Assembly: GCA_938011325.1 (NCBI GenBank)
Contig: CALLUD010000013.1
Span: 1 to 64,000, forward strand
DNA: 64,000 bases
From: an uncultured Spartobacteria bacterium
Lineage (GTDB): Bacteria > Verrucomicrobiota > Verrucomicrobiia > Chthoniobacterales > JAATET01
Reading direction: 5' to 3'
Both the position numbers and the translations under genes were made by a program. Below are positions 34,785-44,385 of this stretch, in pieces. Below the pieces are notes generated by a model. The model ran no database searches, was not told where the DNA came from, and worked only from the letters and a program-made list of their open reading frames with translations. Within the stretch, counting starts at the first letter, position 1. The number at the start of each line of letters is the position of its first letter.

Positions 34785-35123
34785 ATGAAAAAAATAGAGG
34801 CGATCATCAAGCCGTTCAAAATGGAGGACGTGAAGGAAGCATTGGCTGAGGTCGGCATCGAAGGGATGACGGTCAGCGAGGTCAAGGGCTTCGGTCGCCA
34901 AAAAGGACATACGGAGATTTATCGCGGTAGTGAATACACCGTGGATTTTCTCCCGAAGGTCAAGTTTGAGATCGTCGTCGCCGACAACACGGTCGAGAAG
35001 GCCGTGAAAGCGATCTCGCAGTCCGCAAAAACCGGCAAGATCGGTGACGGAAAGATTTTCGTCCTTCCTGTGGAGAGCGCGATCCGCATTCGCACCGAGG
35101 AAACCGACGAGAACGCCATTTAA
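34785..35123 (+). CDS. glnB: nitrogen regulatory protein P-II
   Basis: 112 aa, exact family size. It binds ATP/ADP and 2-oxoglutarate and relays nitrogen status to targets such as glutamine synthetase adenylyltransferase, NtrB or AmtB. The T-loop KGHTEIYRGSEYTVDF has Tyr51, the uridylylation site. The C-terminal ATP site contains GKIGDGKIFVLPVESAIRIRT. No amtB or glnA gene is adjacent, so GlnB or GlnK cannot be told apart from context. TTGCCA (34747-34752) followed 17 bases later by TAACTA is a weak promoter candidate ending ten bases before the ATG. Confidence 0.95.
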   Translation: MKKIEAIIKPFKMEDVKEALAEVGIEGMTVSEVKGFGRQKGHTEIYRGSEYTVDFLPKVKFEIVVADNTVEKAVKAISQSAKTGKIGDGKIFVLPVESAIRIRTEETDENAI

Positions 35124-35184
35124 CGACGTTTTTTCCGCGTTGCCCTCCGCTTTCGGCGGGTCTCGCGAAGTTTTCTAGTCCCGC

Positions 35185-36030
35185 ATGGAGTGGTGGCACG
35201 CCCTCATCCTCGGCATCGTCGAGGGAGTTACGGAATATCTGCCGGTCAGCTCGACCGGTCATCTTTTGCTCGCGCAACGCCTGCTCGGCATCGAGTCGAG
35301 CGATTCGGCGGACGCTTTTGCGATCTGCATTCAATCCGGCGCGATTCTCGCCGTGCTCGGACTCTATTTCCGCCGTGTCCGACAGATGGCGGTGGGTGTT
35401 CTCGGCCGGGACCCTGAGGGCCTCCGGCTCGCCATCAACATCATCGTCGCTTTTCTTCCGGCGGTTGTCGCCGGCCTCGTGCTGGAAAAGCCGATCAAGA
35501 AATACCTCTTTGGAGGAGAGGAATTCGGGCTCTGGCCGATCGTTGCCGCCTGGTTTGTGGGCGGCGTCGCCATCCTCGCCGTGGTCTGGTTTCGACGAAG
35601 CCGCGCGGTCGTCATGCGCAAGCCGCTCGGCATCGTGGACCTCACGGTGAAATCCGCCCTGATCATTGGCGTGATCCAGTGCCTTGCCATGTGGCCCGGG
35701 GTGAGTCGCAGTCTGGTAACCATCGTCGGCGGCCTGCTGGTCGGCCTTGGGCTGCCGGCGGCCGTGGAGTTCAGTTTTCTGCTCGGTGTGCTGACCCTCA
35801 CCGCGGCGACCGCTTACGACGGCCTGAAATACGGCCAGGAAATGCTGGAGAGCTTCGGCCCGCTGCCGCTCGCGATCGGTCTCATCGCCTCATGGCTCAG
35901 CGCGGTGCTGGCCGTGAAATGGATGGTCGCCTACCTCAACCGTCACGGCATGGCGATCTTCGGATTTTATCGTATCGCGCTTGCCATTGTCGTGGCGGCC
36001 CTCATTCTGGCGGGAGTTTTTCAAGGTTGA
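35185..36030 (+). CDS. uppP: undecaprenyl-diphosphatase UppP (BacA)
   Basis: 281 aa polytopic enzyme that dephosphorylates C55-PP to recycle the lipid carrier for peptidoglycan and surface polysaccharides. The catalytic motifs are EGVTEYLPVSSTGHLLL at the N-terminus and the MWPGVSRSLVTIVGG motif near residue 170. Around eight membrane segments are visible. A TCTAGT hexamer (35174-35179) ends five bases before the ATG. It may serve the polysaccharide pathway at the left end of the window as well as the cell wall. Confidence 0.95.
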   Translation: MEWWHALILGIVEGVTEYLPVSSTGHLLLAQRLLGIESSDSADAFAICIQSGAILAVLGLYFRRVRQMAVGVLGRDPEGLRLAINIIVAFLPAVVAGLVLEKPIKKYLFGGEEFGLWPIVAAWFVGGVAILAVVWFRRSRAVVMRKPLGIVDLTVKSALIIGVIQCLAMWPGVSRSLVTIVGGLLVGLGLPAAVEFSFLLGVLTLTAATAYDGLKYGQEMLESFGPLPLAIGLIASWLSAVLAVKWMVAYLNRHGMAIFGFYRIALAIVVAALILAGVFQG

Positions 36031-36034
36031 TTTC

Positions 36035-36421
36035 ATGATTCCAGACCTCCAGGCCTGCCTCCTCTGCGAAGATGTCCGTGCCGAAATGAGCGGCCAGCAA
36101 ACGCTCGTCGGCATCATCGGTGCCATTCCCGCCCCCGTCCTCCCCGTCGCATTTTTCAAGCTCTGCGTGTGGACCCGCTGGTGCGGCGGCGTCGGCACCT
36201 TCAACCAGCGCACCCTGATCGTTGCCGGCGACGACGAACGCATCCTTGGCGAGGCGAAAGTGGAATTTCAGCTCGAGAGCGTCGAAGCCCACGCCACGAA
36301 CGTGAACGTCTTCGGCGGCACGAAATTCGAGAAATACGGACTGCACCACATCGAGATTCACCTCGACGATGAACTGCGTCTGCGAATCCCTCTGCCGGTC
36401 ATTCAGGTCCAGCGCCGATGA
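36035..36421 (+). CDS. DUF6941-like conserved protein
   Basis: 128 aa. The start at 36035 (MIPDLQACLLCEDVR) is preferred over an in-frame extension that overlaps uppP. The opening CEDVRAEMSGQQTLVGIIGAI followed by beta-strand-rich sequence and a VFGGTKFEKYGLHHIEIHLDDE segment resembles the DUF6941 family, whose function is unknown. It has no signal peptide. It lies four bases after uppP and may be co-transcribed with it. Confidence 0.7.
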   Translation: MIPDLQACLLCEDVRAEMSGQQTLVGIIGAIPAPVLPVAFFKLCVWTRWCGGVGTFNQRTLIVAGDDERILGEAKVEFQLESVEAHATNVNVFGGTKFEKYGLHHIEIHLDDELRLRIPLPVIQVQRR

Positions 36422-36502
36422 TTTGCCACCTCTCAATCTTTTTGCAATCCGGGCGCTCCGGCGCTTGCGCAACCCCCTGACACCGTTTACCCTCCCGCGA
36501 TC

Positions 36503-37255
36503 ATGCGCAAAAACTGGTTCTGGCTCGCTCTAGCTGCCCTTGTGGCGACGCTGATAGCGGCTCCGAGCGAGCAGACGGCCCGCACGCGCATTGCTGACGG
36601 GTTCGACTTCCCGGTCGGAAAGCCCGATGCGGAAGGCTATTACAAGGCCCGCGGGTTCCGTCCGAACGGCCATCTTGGCGAGGATTGGAATGGTATCGGC
36701 GGTGGAAACACGGACCTTGGCGACCCGATTTACTCCATTGGCCACGGGATTGTCGTCTTTGCCCGCGACGTCCGGCTCGGCTGGGGCAATGTCGTGATTG
36801 TCCGCCATCTCATGCTCGAAAACGGCAAGCTCGTGCCGATTGACAGTCTCTACGGCCACCTCGACCGCATCATGGTGAAGGAAGGCCAGCAGGTGGTGCG
36901 GGGCCAGCAGGTGGGCACGATGGGCACCAACCGCGGCATGTATCCGGCCCATTTGCACTTCGAAATCCGGAAGAATATTTTCATCGGCATCAACCGATCC
37001 GCCTTCAAGCGTGACTTCAGCAATTACTACTCCCCCACCGACTTCATCAATCCCCGCCGCAAGCTCAACGGCGGAGGCCGCAGCGCTCTGGTGGCCATCA
37101 ATACCTTCAACGATTCGAGGGTTTTCAGCGCGCCTTCCCAGGGCACCGCAGTGAGCAAGGTTCAACGCGACACCGGGACGAATCGCATTCCGACGAAAAA
37201 GGAGCGTTCGACCGAATTCCGGGTGGATCGCTTCGGGGGTTTGGAGTCTCTTTGA
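36503..37255 (+). CDS. secreted M23 family metallopeptidase
   Basis: 250 aa with an N-terminal signal or anchor segment (WFWLALAALVATLIAAPS). LytM-type zinc ligands are the His and Asp of GHLGEDWNGIG and the final His pair in AHLHFEI; the middle SLYGHLDRI supplies the catalytic His. Members cut peptidoglycan cross-links. The C-terminal about 60 residues are Ser/Arg/Thr-rich and probably disordered. The HtrA gene begins 45 bp later on the same strand, which suggests a shared envelope-maintenance unit. Confidence 0.9.
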   Translation: MRKNWFWLALAALVATLIAAPSEQTARTRIADGFDFPVGKPDAEGYYKARGFRPNGHLGEDWNGIGGGNTDLGDPIYSIGHGIVVFARDVRLGWGNVVIVRHLMLENGKLVPIDSLYGHLDRIMVKEGQQVVRGQQVGTMGTNRGMYPAHLHFEIRKNIFIGINRSAFKRDFSNYYSPTDFINPRRKLNGGGRSALVAINTFNDSRVFSAPSQGTAVSKVQRDTGTNRIPTKKERSTEFRVDRFGGLESL

Positions 37256-37300
37256 CGCCGGATCCTGTGCGACTTCGCGCCTCCCGCTGAATCGTCTTTC

Positions 37301-38751
<1,451 letters not shown>

Positions 38752-38755
<4 letters not shown>

Positions 38756-40233
38756 TTTCCCGTCTTCGCCTCTTCGCGCTGGCGCTGGTCCTGCCGGTGG
38801 CCGCCATTCAAGCCGAGACCACTGCAGCAAAGGCCGATACCGACTCCGTGGTGCGGGTCAACTCGACCAATCAGGCATTCAACTTTGTCCGCCCATGGAT
38901 CAAGCGCCAGCCATTCACGCGGCGCGGCATCGGCGTCATCCTTCCCGGCAATCGCGTGCTCGTGACGGCGGAGCTCGTCGCCAATCACAACTACGTCGAG
39001 CTTGAGCGCGCAACGAGTTCCGAAAAATCGCCCGCCGAAGTCGTGCAGATTGACTACGAGTCGAATCTCGCGCTTCTCGAGCCGCAGATTCCGGGATTCC
39101 TCGACGACGCGAAACCCGTGCAGCTTGCGGACGACATTCGTGTCGGCAGCAGGGTGGAGATCCTTCAGCTCGAAAGTTCCGACGCCATCGCGCTCACGCC
39201 CGGGGTGGTCACCACGATCACCGTGCTGCCGTATCCGATGGATGGCGTCGCCCTGCTCATCTACAAGCTGAGCGTTCCGCTCCAGTATCGCGACAACAGC
39301 TTCACGATGCCGGTGTTCTCCGGCGACAAGCTGGCCGGTCTGCTCATGCGCTACGACATGCGTTCGCAGACCGCCGACATCGTGCCGGATGTCGTTATTT
39401 CCAGTTTCCTGCAGCGCGCCGCGAAGACGCCCTATCAAGGCTTTCCGCGTGCCGGCATCGCATTTGCCCCGACGCGGGATCCTCAATTCCGTCGCTATCT
39501 CGGAATGGCTCCCGGACAAAGCGGCGTTTACATCGTTTCCGTGCAGCATGGCAGCGCGGCGGAAAAAGCCGGCCTGCGCAAGGGCGACGTCCTGATGCGG
39601 ATCGACGGCTACGACATCAACGAGGATGGCAACATCGAACATCCCCACTTCGGCCGCATTCCTTTCAGCCATCTCATTTCCACGGAGCATCTGCCCGGCG
39701 AGAAACTGCTGATGCACGTCTTCCGTGGCGGAACGGACTTCGATCTGGAATTGTCGCTGGAGCCGCGCGATCCGTCCACCGTGATCAGCGAGCCCCTGAT
39801 TATGGACAAGGCGCCGCGTTATCTCATTCTGGGCGGCGTCGTGTTTCAGGAACTCTCCCGCTCCTATCTCCGCGAGTGGGGTGCGGACTGGAAGAACAGT
39901 GCTCCGCCACGCCTCGTTTACCTCGACGAATTCCAGGACGAACTTCCCGCCGATCGCGGCAAGATCGTCTTCATCAGCCAGATCCTCCCCGCCGACACCA
40001 CGATTGGTTACGAGGATGTGGGCACAGTCGTCGTGGAGAAGGTCAACAACCGGGAAATCCGAAGCCTCGAGGATGTCGCGGAGGCGGTGAAGAATCCCGT
40101 CAACGGATTCCACAAGATCGAGCTCGAGTCCGACCCGGGCACGATCTACCTCGATCCCAAGGCTGTCGAGGAAGGCGCGGAAGCGCTGAAGGCGAGCTAC
40201 GGACTGCCCGCGTTGCAAAACCTCGCCAGGTAA
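38752..40233 (+). CDS. catalytically dead HtrA paralogue (pseudoprotease) with PDZ domain
   Basis: 493 aa with a signal peptide. It aligns along its whole length with the upstream HtrA protease: GIGVILPGNRVLVTAELVAN to GAGFVISGNRIMTNAHVVSN, NLALLEP to DLAVLEP, DNSFTMPVF to GNSGGPVLQ. The catalytic His is Glu74 and the Asp is Asn105. Ser183 remains, but the glycines forming the oxyanion hole are lost. The PDZ (GVYIVSVQHGSAAEKAGLRKGDVL) and the C-terminal module (LILGGVVFQEL, VFISQILPAD) are intact. It is translationally coupled to the protease. A regulatory or substrate-delivery subunit is the simplest inference. Confidence 0.88.
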
Positions 40234-40261
40234 TCCGCTGCAACGGACGCAGCCGCGTCGA

Positions 40262-41254
40262 TCAGTTTGCGCGTTTCTCCGGCAGGTCGGCGGCGGGCCA
40301 GCCATCCACCCAACGGATCGGTATCACTCCAAGCGCGGGCTTGCCATCCATTCGCAGGTCGGCTTCGAAGTGGCAGCTCAGCCACTCCTCGCCGTCCTTG
40401 ACGACGATCCCGGCATGACCCGGCGCAACAAGCGGGTCGTTCCGATTTTCGAGAAACAGCGTGCCACCACCCTCCAGGAGCGACTTGCCATCCTTGTCCA
40501 CATAAGGTCCCTCGACCGTCCGGCTGCGGCCGACACGAATTTCGTAGGTGCTGTTTGCCCCCTGGCAGCAGGTGCCACGATTGAAAAACAGATAGTAATA
40601 GCCGTCGTGTTTGTGGAGATAGGCGGCTTCGAGCCCCATCTCCGAAGACGCGATGGGAATGAGCGGCGCCTCAGGGTCGAGTCGCTTTCCGGTATTCGGA
40701 TCCAGCTCGACCAGTTTCAACCCGCTCCAATGCGAACCAAACGCCATCCAGAGGCGTCCGTCGTCGTCCTGAAAAATCGCAGGATCGATCGCGTTCCAGT
40801 CGCCCCCCGTTTGTGAGCGCACGACGACGCCCTGATCCTTCCATTCGAAATTCGGATCGTCGGGATCGAGCGTTGCATTCGTCGCGAGGGCAATCGCGGA
40901 ATCCATCGAGCCCATCGACGAAACCGAGTAGTAGAGCCGGTATTCGTCGCCGACCTTGAAAACATCGGGTGCCCAGAAGATCCCCTCCTTGTTGTTCGGC
41001 ACGGTCTCCGCCACCCAATCCGGCGAGCGGTCGAACACCCGCGGGCCGCGCGTCCAGTTCACCAAATCCTTCGAACGATAGCTCGGGATTCCCCTGCCCG
41101 TGTAAAAGGTCCAGTATTCATCGCCGCATTTCACGATCGTCGACGGATCGCGCGTGCTGATGCCCCGGCTTGCGGATTTCTCGAGCGGCTTCGCGGCATG
41201 CATGGATTCCAAAGCGAAAGCGACAGCAGCGATAAAGAACGCAAGACGTGACAT
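40262..41254 (-). CDS. secreted GH43 family glycoside hydrolase
   Basis: 330 aa from ATG 41254; a 47-residue Arg-rich extension in frame is not supported. Signal peptide (LAFFIAAVAFALESMHA), then a five-bladed propeller. The GH43 catalytic residues are D36 in STRDPSTIV, D157 in NAIDPAIF and E209 in EMGLEAAYL. The pattern, with SYRSKDLVNWTR, FWAPDVFKVGDEYRLYYS and a paired Cys segment RGTCCQG, fits endo-1,5-alpha-L-arabinanases and related arabinan enzymes. Substrate specificity is inferred. It may work with the GH76 enzyme on plant or microbial polysaccharide. Confidence 0.9.
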   Translation of the reverse strand: MSRLAFFIAAVAFALESMHAAKPLEKSASRGISTRDPSTIVKCGDEYWTFYTGRGIPSYRSKDLVNWTRGPRVFDRSPDWVAETVPNNKEGIFWAPDVFKVGDEYRLYYSVSSMGSMDSAIALATNATLDPDDPNFEWKDQGVVVRSQTGGDWNAIDPAIFQDDDGRLWMAFGSHWSGLKLVELDPNTGKRLDPEAPLIPIASSEMGLEAAYLHKHDGYYYLFFNRGTCCQGANSTYEIRVGRSRTVEGPYVDKDGKSLLEGGGTLFLENRNDPLVAPGHAGIVVKDGEEWLSCHFEADLRMDGKPALGVIPIRWVDGWPAADLPEKRAN

Positions 41255-41298
41255 GGGGAACGGACATAACGTGATGTCCCGTCCTCCCCGCGTCAAAG

Positions 41299-42213
41299 TC
41301 AAAAGAGTTCGGCCTGGGTCTCGCCTGCCGCGCTGCCCGCCGAAGCGGCGGCAGCCTCCTTCTCGATCTCCGCGAGCAGCCCCTTGAACTCGCATCGCCG
41401 GAAGGCCTCGATGAGTTCGGGATAGCGTGGAACGATTTTCAGATCGTCGATCGGCACCGGCAGCTCGATGTCGAGATCCAGCGAAACCATCTGGCGGTTG
41501 TCGATCACCTGTTGCCGCTGTTCGATCAACTTCTCACGAGTTCGCGCGCTGGAGACTTCATTGACACGTTCCAGCAGCGCCTCGACGGAACCGAATTCGC
41601 GGATCAGTGCGGCGGCGGTTTTCTGGCCGATGCCGCCAACGCCGGGAATGTTGTCCGAGCTGTCGCCGGTCAACGCAAGCACGTCGCCAATTTGATGCGG
41701 CTCCACGCCCCATTTCGCGCGCACGGCATCGGCACCAAGCAGGGCGAACGTCTCACCCGGAGGCAGATCCACCTTGTTCGTCGAGTAGATGCGGATGCGG
41801 CCGTTGACCAGCTGAAGGATGTCCTTGTCGTTCGTCGCGATGATGGTTTCGCCGCTGTGCTGCGTGGCGTAGGAGCCGATGAGGTCGTCCGCCTCGGTGT
41901 CGGGCAGCGACAAACTCGCGACACCGAGCAGCGGAACGATCTCCTGCATGAGCGATTCCTGCGAGCGCATCTCGTCGGGCATCGACGGCCGGTTTTGCTT
42001 GTAATCGGGCTGGAGCTGGACGCGCCGCGCCGGCATTCCGCGATCCCAGATCACCGCGGCACGATCCGGCTTCACATCGACGATCATTTTCCGGAGCGCC
42101 TTCGAGAATCCATAAATGGCATTCGTGGGCTCGCCCTTGGAATTGCTCAATCCCCGGATCGCGAAAAACGAGCGATAGAGAAAATAATGTCCGTCGACGA
42201 GAAGCAGGCGCAT
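41299..42213 (-). CDS. stand-alone 5'-3' exonuclease (PolA N-terminal type)
   Basis: 304 aa from ATG 42213 (MRLLLVDGHYFLYRSFF). It matches the 5'-3' exonuclease/flap nuclease domain of DNA polymerase I: RAAVIWDRG, RVQLQPDYKQNR, PDTEADDLIGSYA, IIATNDKDILQLV and the helix-hairpin-helix segment GDSSDNIPGVGGIGQKTAA. The acidic metal-binding residues are present. No polymerase domain follows, so this is a free-standing nuclease for RNA primer or flap removal. The C-terminal tail is Ala-rich and probably disordered. Confidence 0.9.
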   Translation of the reverse strand: MRLLLVDGHYFLYRSFFAIRGLSNSKGEPTNAIYGFSKALRKMIVDVKPDRAAVIWDRGMPARRVQLQPDYKQNRPSMPDEMRSQESLMQEIVPLLGVASLSLPDTEADDLIGSYATQHSGETIIATNDKDILQLVNGRIRIYSTNKVDLPPGETFALLGADAVRAKWGVEPHQIGDVLALTGDSSDNIPGVGGIGQKTAAALIREFGSVEALLERVNEVSSARTREKLIEQRQQVIDNRQMVSLDLDIELPVPIDDLKIVPRYPELIEAFRRCEFKGLLAEIEKEAAAASAGSAAGETQAELF

Positions 42214-42338
42214 GAGCCGGGTGAGTGCTGAAGGATTGGGAGAAGTGGCTGCCGGGATGACGGGCACTTTGCAGGACATCACACGCCCTGCGCAAGCCGT
42301 TCATCCCCCGGCGATCGGACTTCCCGGTTCCGCCCCCG

Positions 42339-43373
42339 TTAGTGCGGATACTGCGGCGCAGGCGGCACGGGAGGTGGCGGCGGCGGCGGAACCGGCTTCG
42401 GCTGCTTCGGACCCGGAGGCGGTTTCGGCGGTTTGCACTCGGGCTTGGGAGGTTTTGGCGGCTTCGGTGGCTTGGGAGGTTTCGGAGGCTCCGGCCGATC
42501 GTGATGCTGCCGCACCTGCGGAAGCGTGCGTTGATTCCCGCTCACCGCGGCCACCCTTCGGACATTGTTGGAAGGCACCTCCGCATCGGTGCGCAATGTC
42601 GCCTGGTTGGCCACGCTCGTGACCTGAAGCGTCGGATTCTTCCGCTTGCCCTTGAGCGCGTAGTTCACGTTGATGAGCTTGCCCTTGGCCTTGAGGATCC
42701 GCTGCTCGTTCACCGTCTGCATGATGAACGGCTGGTTGTTCAGCTGCGAAAACTCGCTGCTCATGAGCCCGGACGTTTTGATGAGACGTCCGACGTCCAC
42801 CACCATCGGCGCTTCGGGAAACTTCTGCGCATTGGCCGGGATCGTGATCATCTGGCCCGCCTTCAGCAGCATCGACTCACCGAGCCGGCCTTTCAGGTTC
42901 AGGCGCATCGTGCCTTCGAGCACGATGAACTTGACGATTCCCTTGGCGCGGTCCGCCGCCTTGCGGAACTCGATCATGATCGTCGTTCCGGTCACGGCCG
43001 CCGTCACCGCCGCGGTATTGATCGTCGCGCCACCCGCATCCTTCGGCACCTCGAGGAGGATCACGCCCTCGTCGAGATTCAGGTCCCGCGTGCCGTGGTC
43101 GAAGCTGAAGAGCGAGTTCGCGCCGAGGCGGGCAATGGTTGAATCGTTGAACGCGAGCTCGGCCCGGGACTTCACGCCGGTCTGCACCGCCGTGCGGCCG
43201 CTCACGCGATCACCAACTTTCGCCGGGATCTTCGAGCTTTCGCCGGGAAGGAGTTCGACAATGTTATAGACACGAGTCACTTCCGCGCTTTGCAAGGGCC
43301 CGGCCGCACGACCGAGCAACGGAACCGCGAGCAGGACCGCGCCCGTCAGGGAGATCTTACGCACCAATGTCAT
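42339..43373 (-). CDS. FecR-domain protein with proline-rich C-terminal tail
   Basis: 344 aa with a signal peptide (LTGAVLLAVPLLGRAAG). A FecR domain spans roughly residues 55-190: KVGDRVSGRTAVQTGVKSRAEL, LGANSLFSF, LDEGVILLEVPKD, TAAVTAAVTGTTIMIEF and FIVLEGTMRL. The last about 50 residues are a low-complexity tail of PPK repeats ending in PPPPPPPVPP. Fully exported FecR-domain proteins without the cytoplasmic anti-sigma part are scaffold or sensor proteins of uncertain role. It follows the outer-membrane barrel gene by four bases, in one transcript. Confidence 0.85.
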   Translation of the reverse strand: MTLVRKISLTGAVLLAVPLLGRAAGPLQSAEVTRVYNIVELLPGESSKIPAKVGDRVSGRTAVQTGVKSRAELAFNDSTIARLGANSLFSFDHGTRDLNLDEGVILLEVPKDAGGATINTAAVTAAVTGTTIMIEFRKAADRAKGIVKFIVLEGTMRLNLKGRLGESMLLKAGQMITIPANAQKFPEAPMVVDVGRLIKTSGLMSSEFSQLNNQPFIMQTVNEQRILKAKGKLINVNYALKGKRKNPTLQVTSVANQATLRTDAEVPSNNVRRVAAVSGNQRTLPQVRQHHDRPEPPKPPKPPKPPKPPKPECKPPKPPPGPKQPKPVPPPPPPPVPPAPQYPH

Positions 43374-43377
43374 CAGC

Positions 43378-44325
43378 CTAAAAATTTACCAGAATCGCGA
43401 TTCCGCCACCCAAATTTGCAGAAAAATAGCTGAACTGCTCTTCCGTGGAGCGGTTGATTCCAATCGTGCTCAACCCCTGCACACTCAACCAGTTCGTGAA
43501 TGAGACCGTCAACCCGCCGCCGATGAGCTGATTGAAATCCGCCCGATCCTCGTAGCGGTAGGGCTGCGCGGCCATCCGATAGTAGAGATCGAGCTTCAGC
43601 ATGCGCGTGAGGCTCGCTTGATAACCGGTGAGCCATGCAAACTCGTGGCGCAGCGCGTAGTCGGGCCAGCCACCGAGGGAGAAGTCCATGCTGGCCGACG
43701 TGTAAAAAAGGTGCGCCCGGCTCAGCACGAATGTCTTGCGCATGCCGGCCATCAACGCGTGATCGTGATAAATCTCCCGGTTGAGACCCCGCGCCGTGAG
43801 CAGGTCGTAGTTGTAATTCGCAAAGAGCGTGAGGTCCTGCAGTTCGCGGATCACGTAAATGAAGCCCGCCGTGAGTGTCGTGGCATTGAAGTCGAGGCTG
43901 CTGTTCCGCGCGTAGCGGAACATGCTCTGCTCCACCGAAAACTCCGCAAAGAGATTCCCTCCGAGATGAGGCAGATAACTGCCACCGAGCGAGCCGGTCA
44001 TGAACGTATCGGAGCCCTGCGTGTCGTCGAGCAGCTCGGCATTGTTCGTCCAGAAAACGTTCCAGTTCGTCCACGCGCTGAAGGGCTGATACTTCTGCTC
44101 GGGCTGAAGCAGAATCTGCTCGCCGATGTCCGGATCGGAAATGCTGGCCGGCGCAAACGATTCCGTCGACGTCATCGAGCTCGTCACCAGGCCGCCTTCG
44201 ACTTCCTGCGTCATCAACGCCTGCTCCTGTGCCTGCACCGCCTGGCTTGCCTGCTGTGCGGCAACGGGAGAAACAACGGCGGCACCGACGAGCAATACGG
44301 CGGCCCACTTCAGGGAGATCGACAT
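43378..44325 (-). CDS. outer-membrane beta-barrel protein
   Basis: 315 aa. Signal peptide (AAVLLVGAAVVSPVAAQQ), a Gln/Ser-rich linker, then alternating amphipathic strands: WTNWNVFWTNNAELL, HLGGNLFAEFSVEQSMF, TLTAGFIYVIRELQDLTLFANY, LKLDLYYRMAAQPYRY, and a terminal strand ending in Phe (GGGIAILVNF). That C-terminal Phe is the BAM signal. I do not recognise a transport substrate. It is the first gene of the barrel-FecR transcript and diverges from the CHASE2 cyclase. Confidence 0.78.
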   Translation of the reverse strand: MSISLKWAAVLLVGAAVVSPVAAQQASQAVQAQEQALMTQEVEGGLVTSSMTSTESFAPASISDPDIGEQILLQPEQKYQPFSAWTNWNVFWTNNAELLDDTQGSDTFMTGSLGGSYLPHLGGNLFAEFSVEQSMFRYARNSSLDFNATTLTAGFIYVIRELQDLTLFANYNYDLLTARGLNREIYHDHALMAGMRKTFVLSRAHLFYTSASMDFSLGGWPDYALRHEFAWLTGYQASLTRMLKLDLYYRMAAQPYRYEDRADFNQLIGGGLTVSFTNWLSVQGLSTIGINRSTEEQFSYFSANLGGGIAILVNF

Positions 44326-44333
44326 GAGCGCGG

Positions 44334-44362
44334 ATACTGAACGACGCCGTGAGAGGAGTCAA
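44334..44362 (-). promoter_or_regulatory. promoter-like sequence for the barrel-FecR transcript
   Basis: On the minus strand TTGACT (44362-44357), a 17-base spacer and CAGTAT (44339-44334) precede the ATG at 44325. The predicted transcription start is within about three bases of the ATG. It lies in the 60-bp divergent gap with the CHASE2 cyclase gene. Confidence 0.4.
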
Positions 44363-44385
44363 TCGGCCATCCGGCGGGCTTTTCA

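Noticed and set aside
42420..42500. Short tandem DNA repeats resembling a CRISPR-like array
   Set aside because: They encode the PPK tail of the FecR protein in frame; there are no spacers or cas genes.
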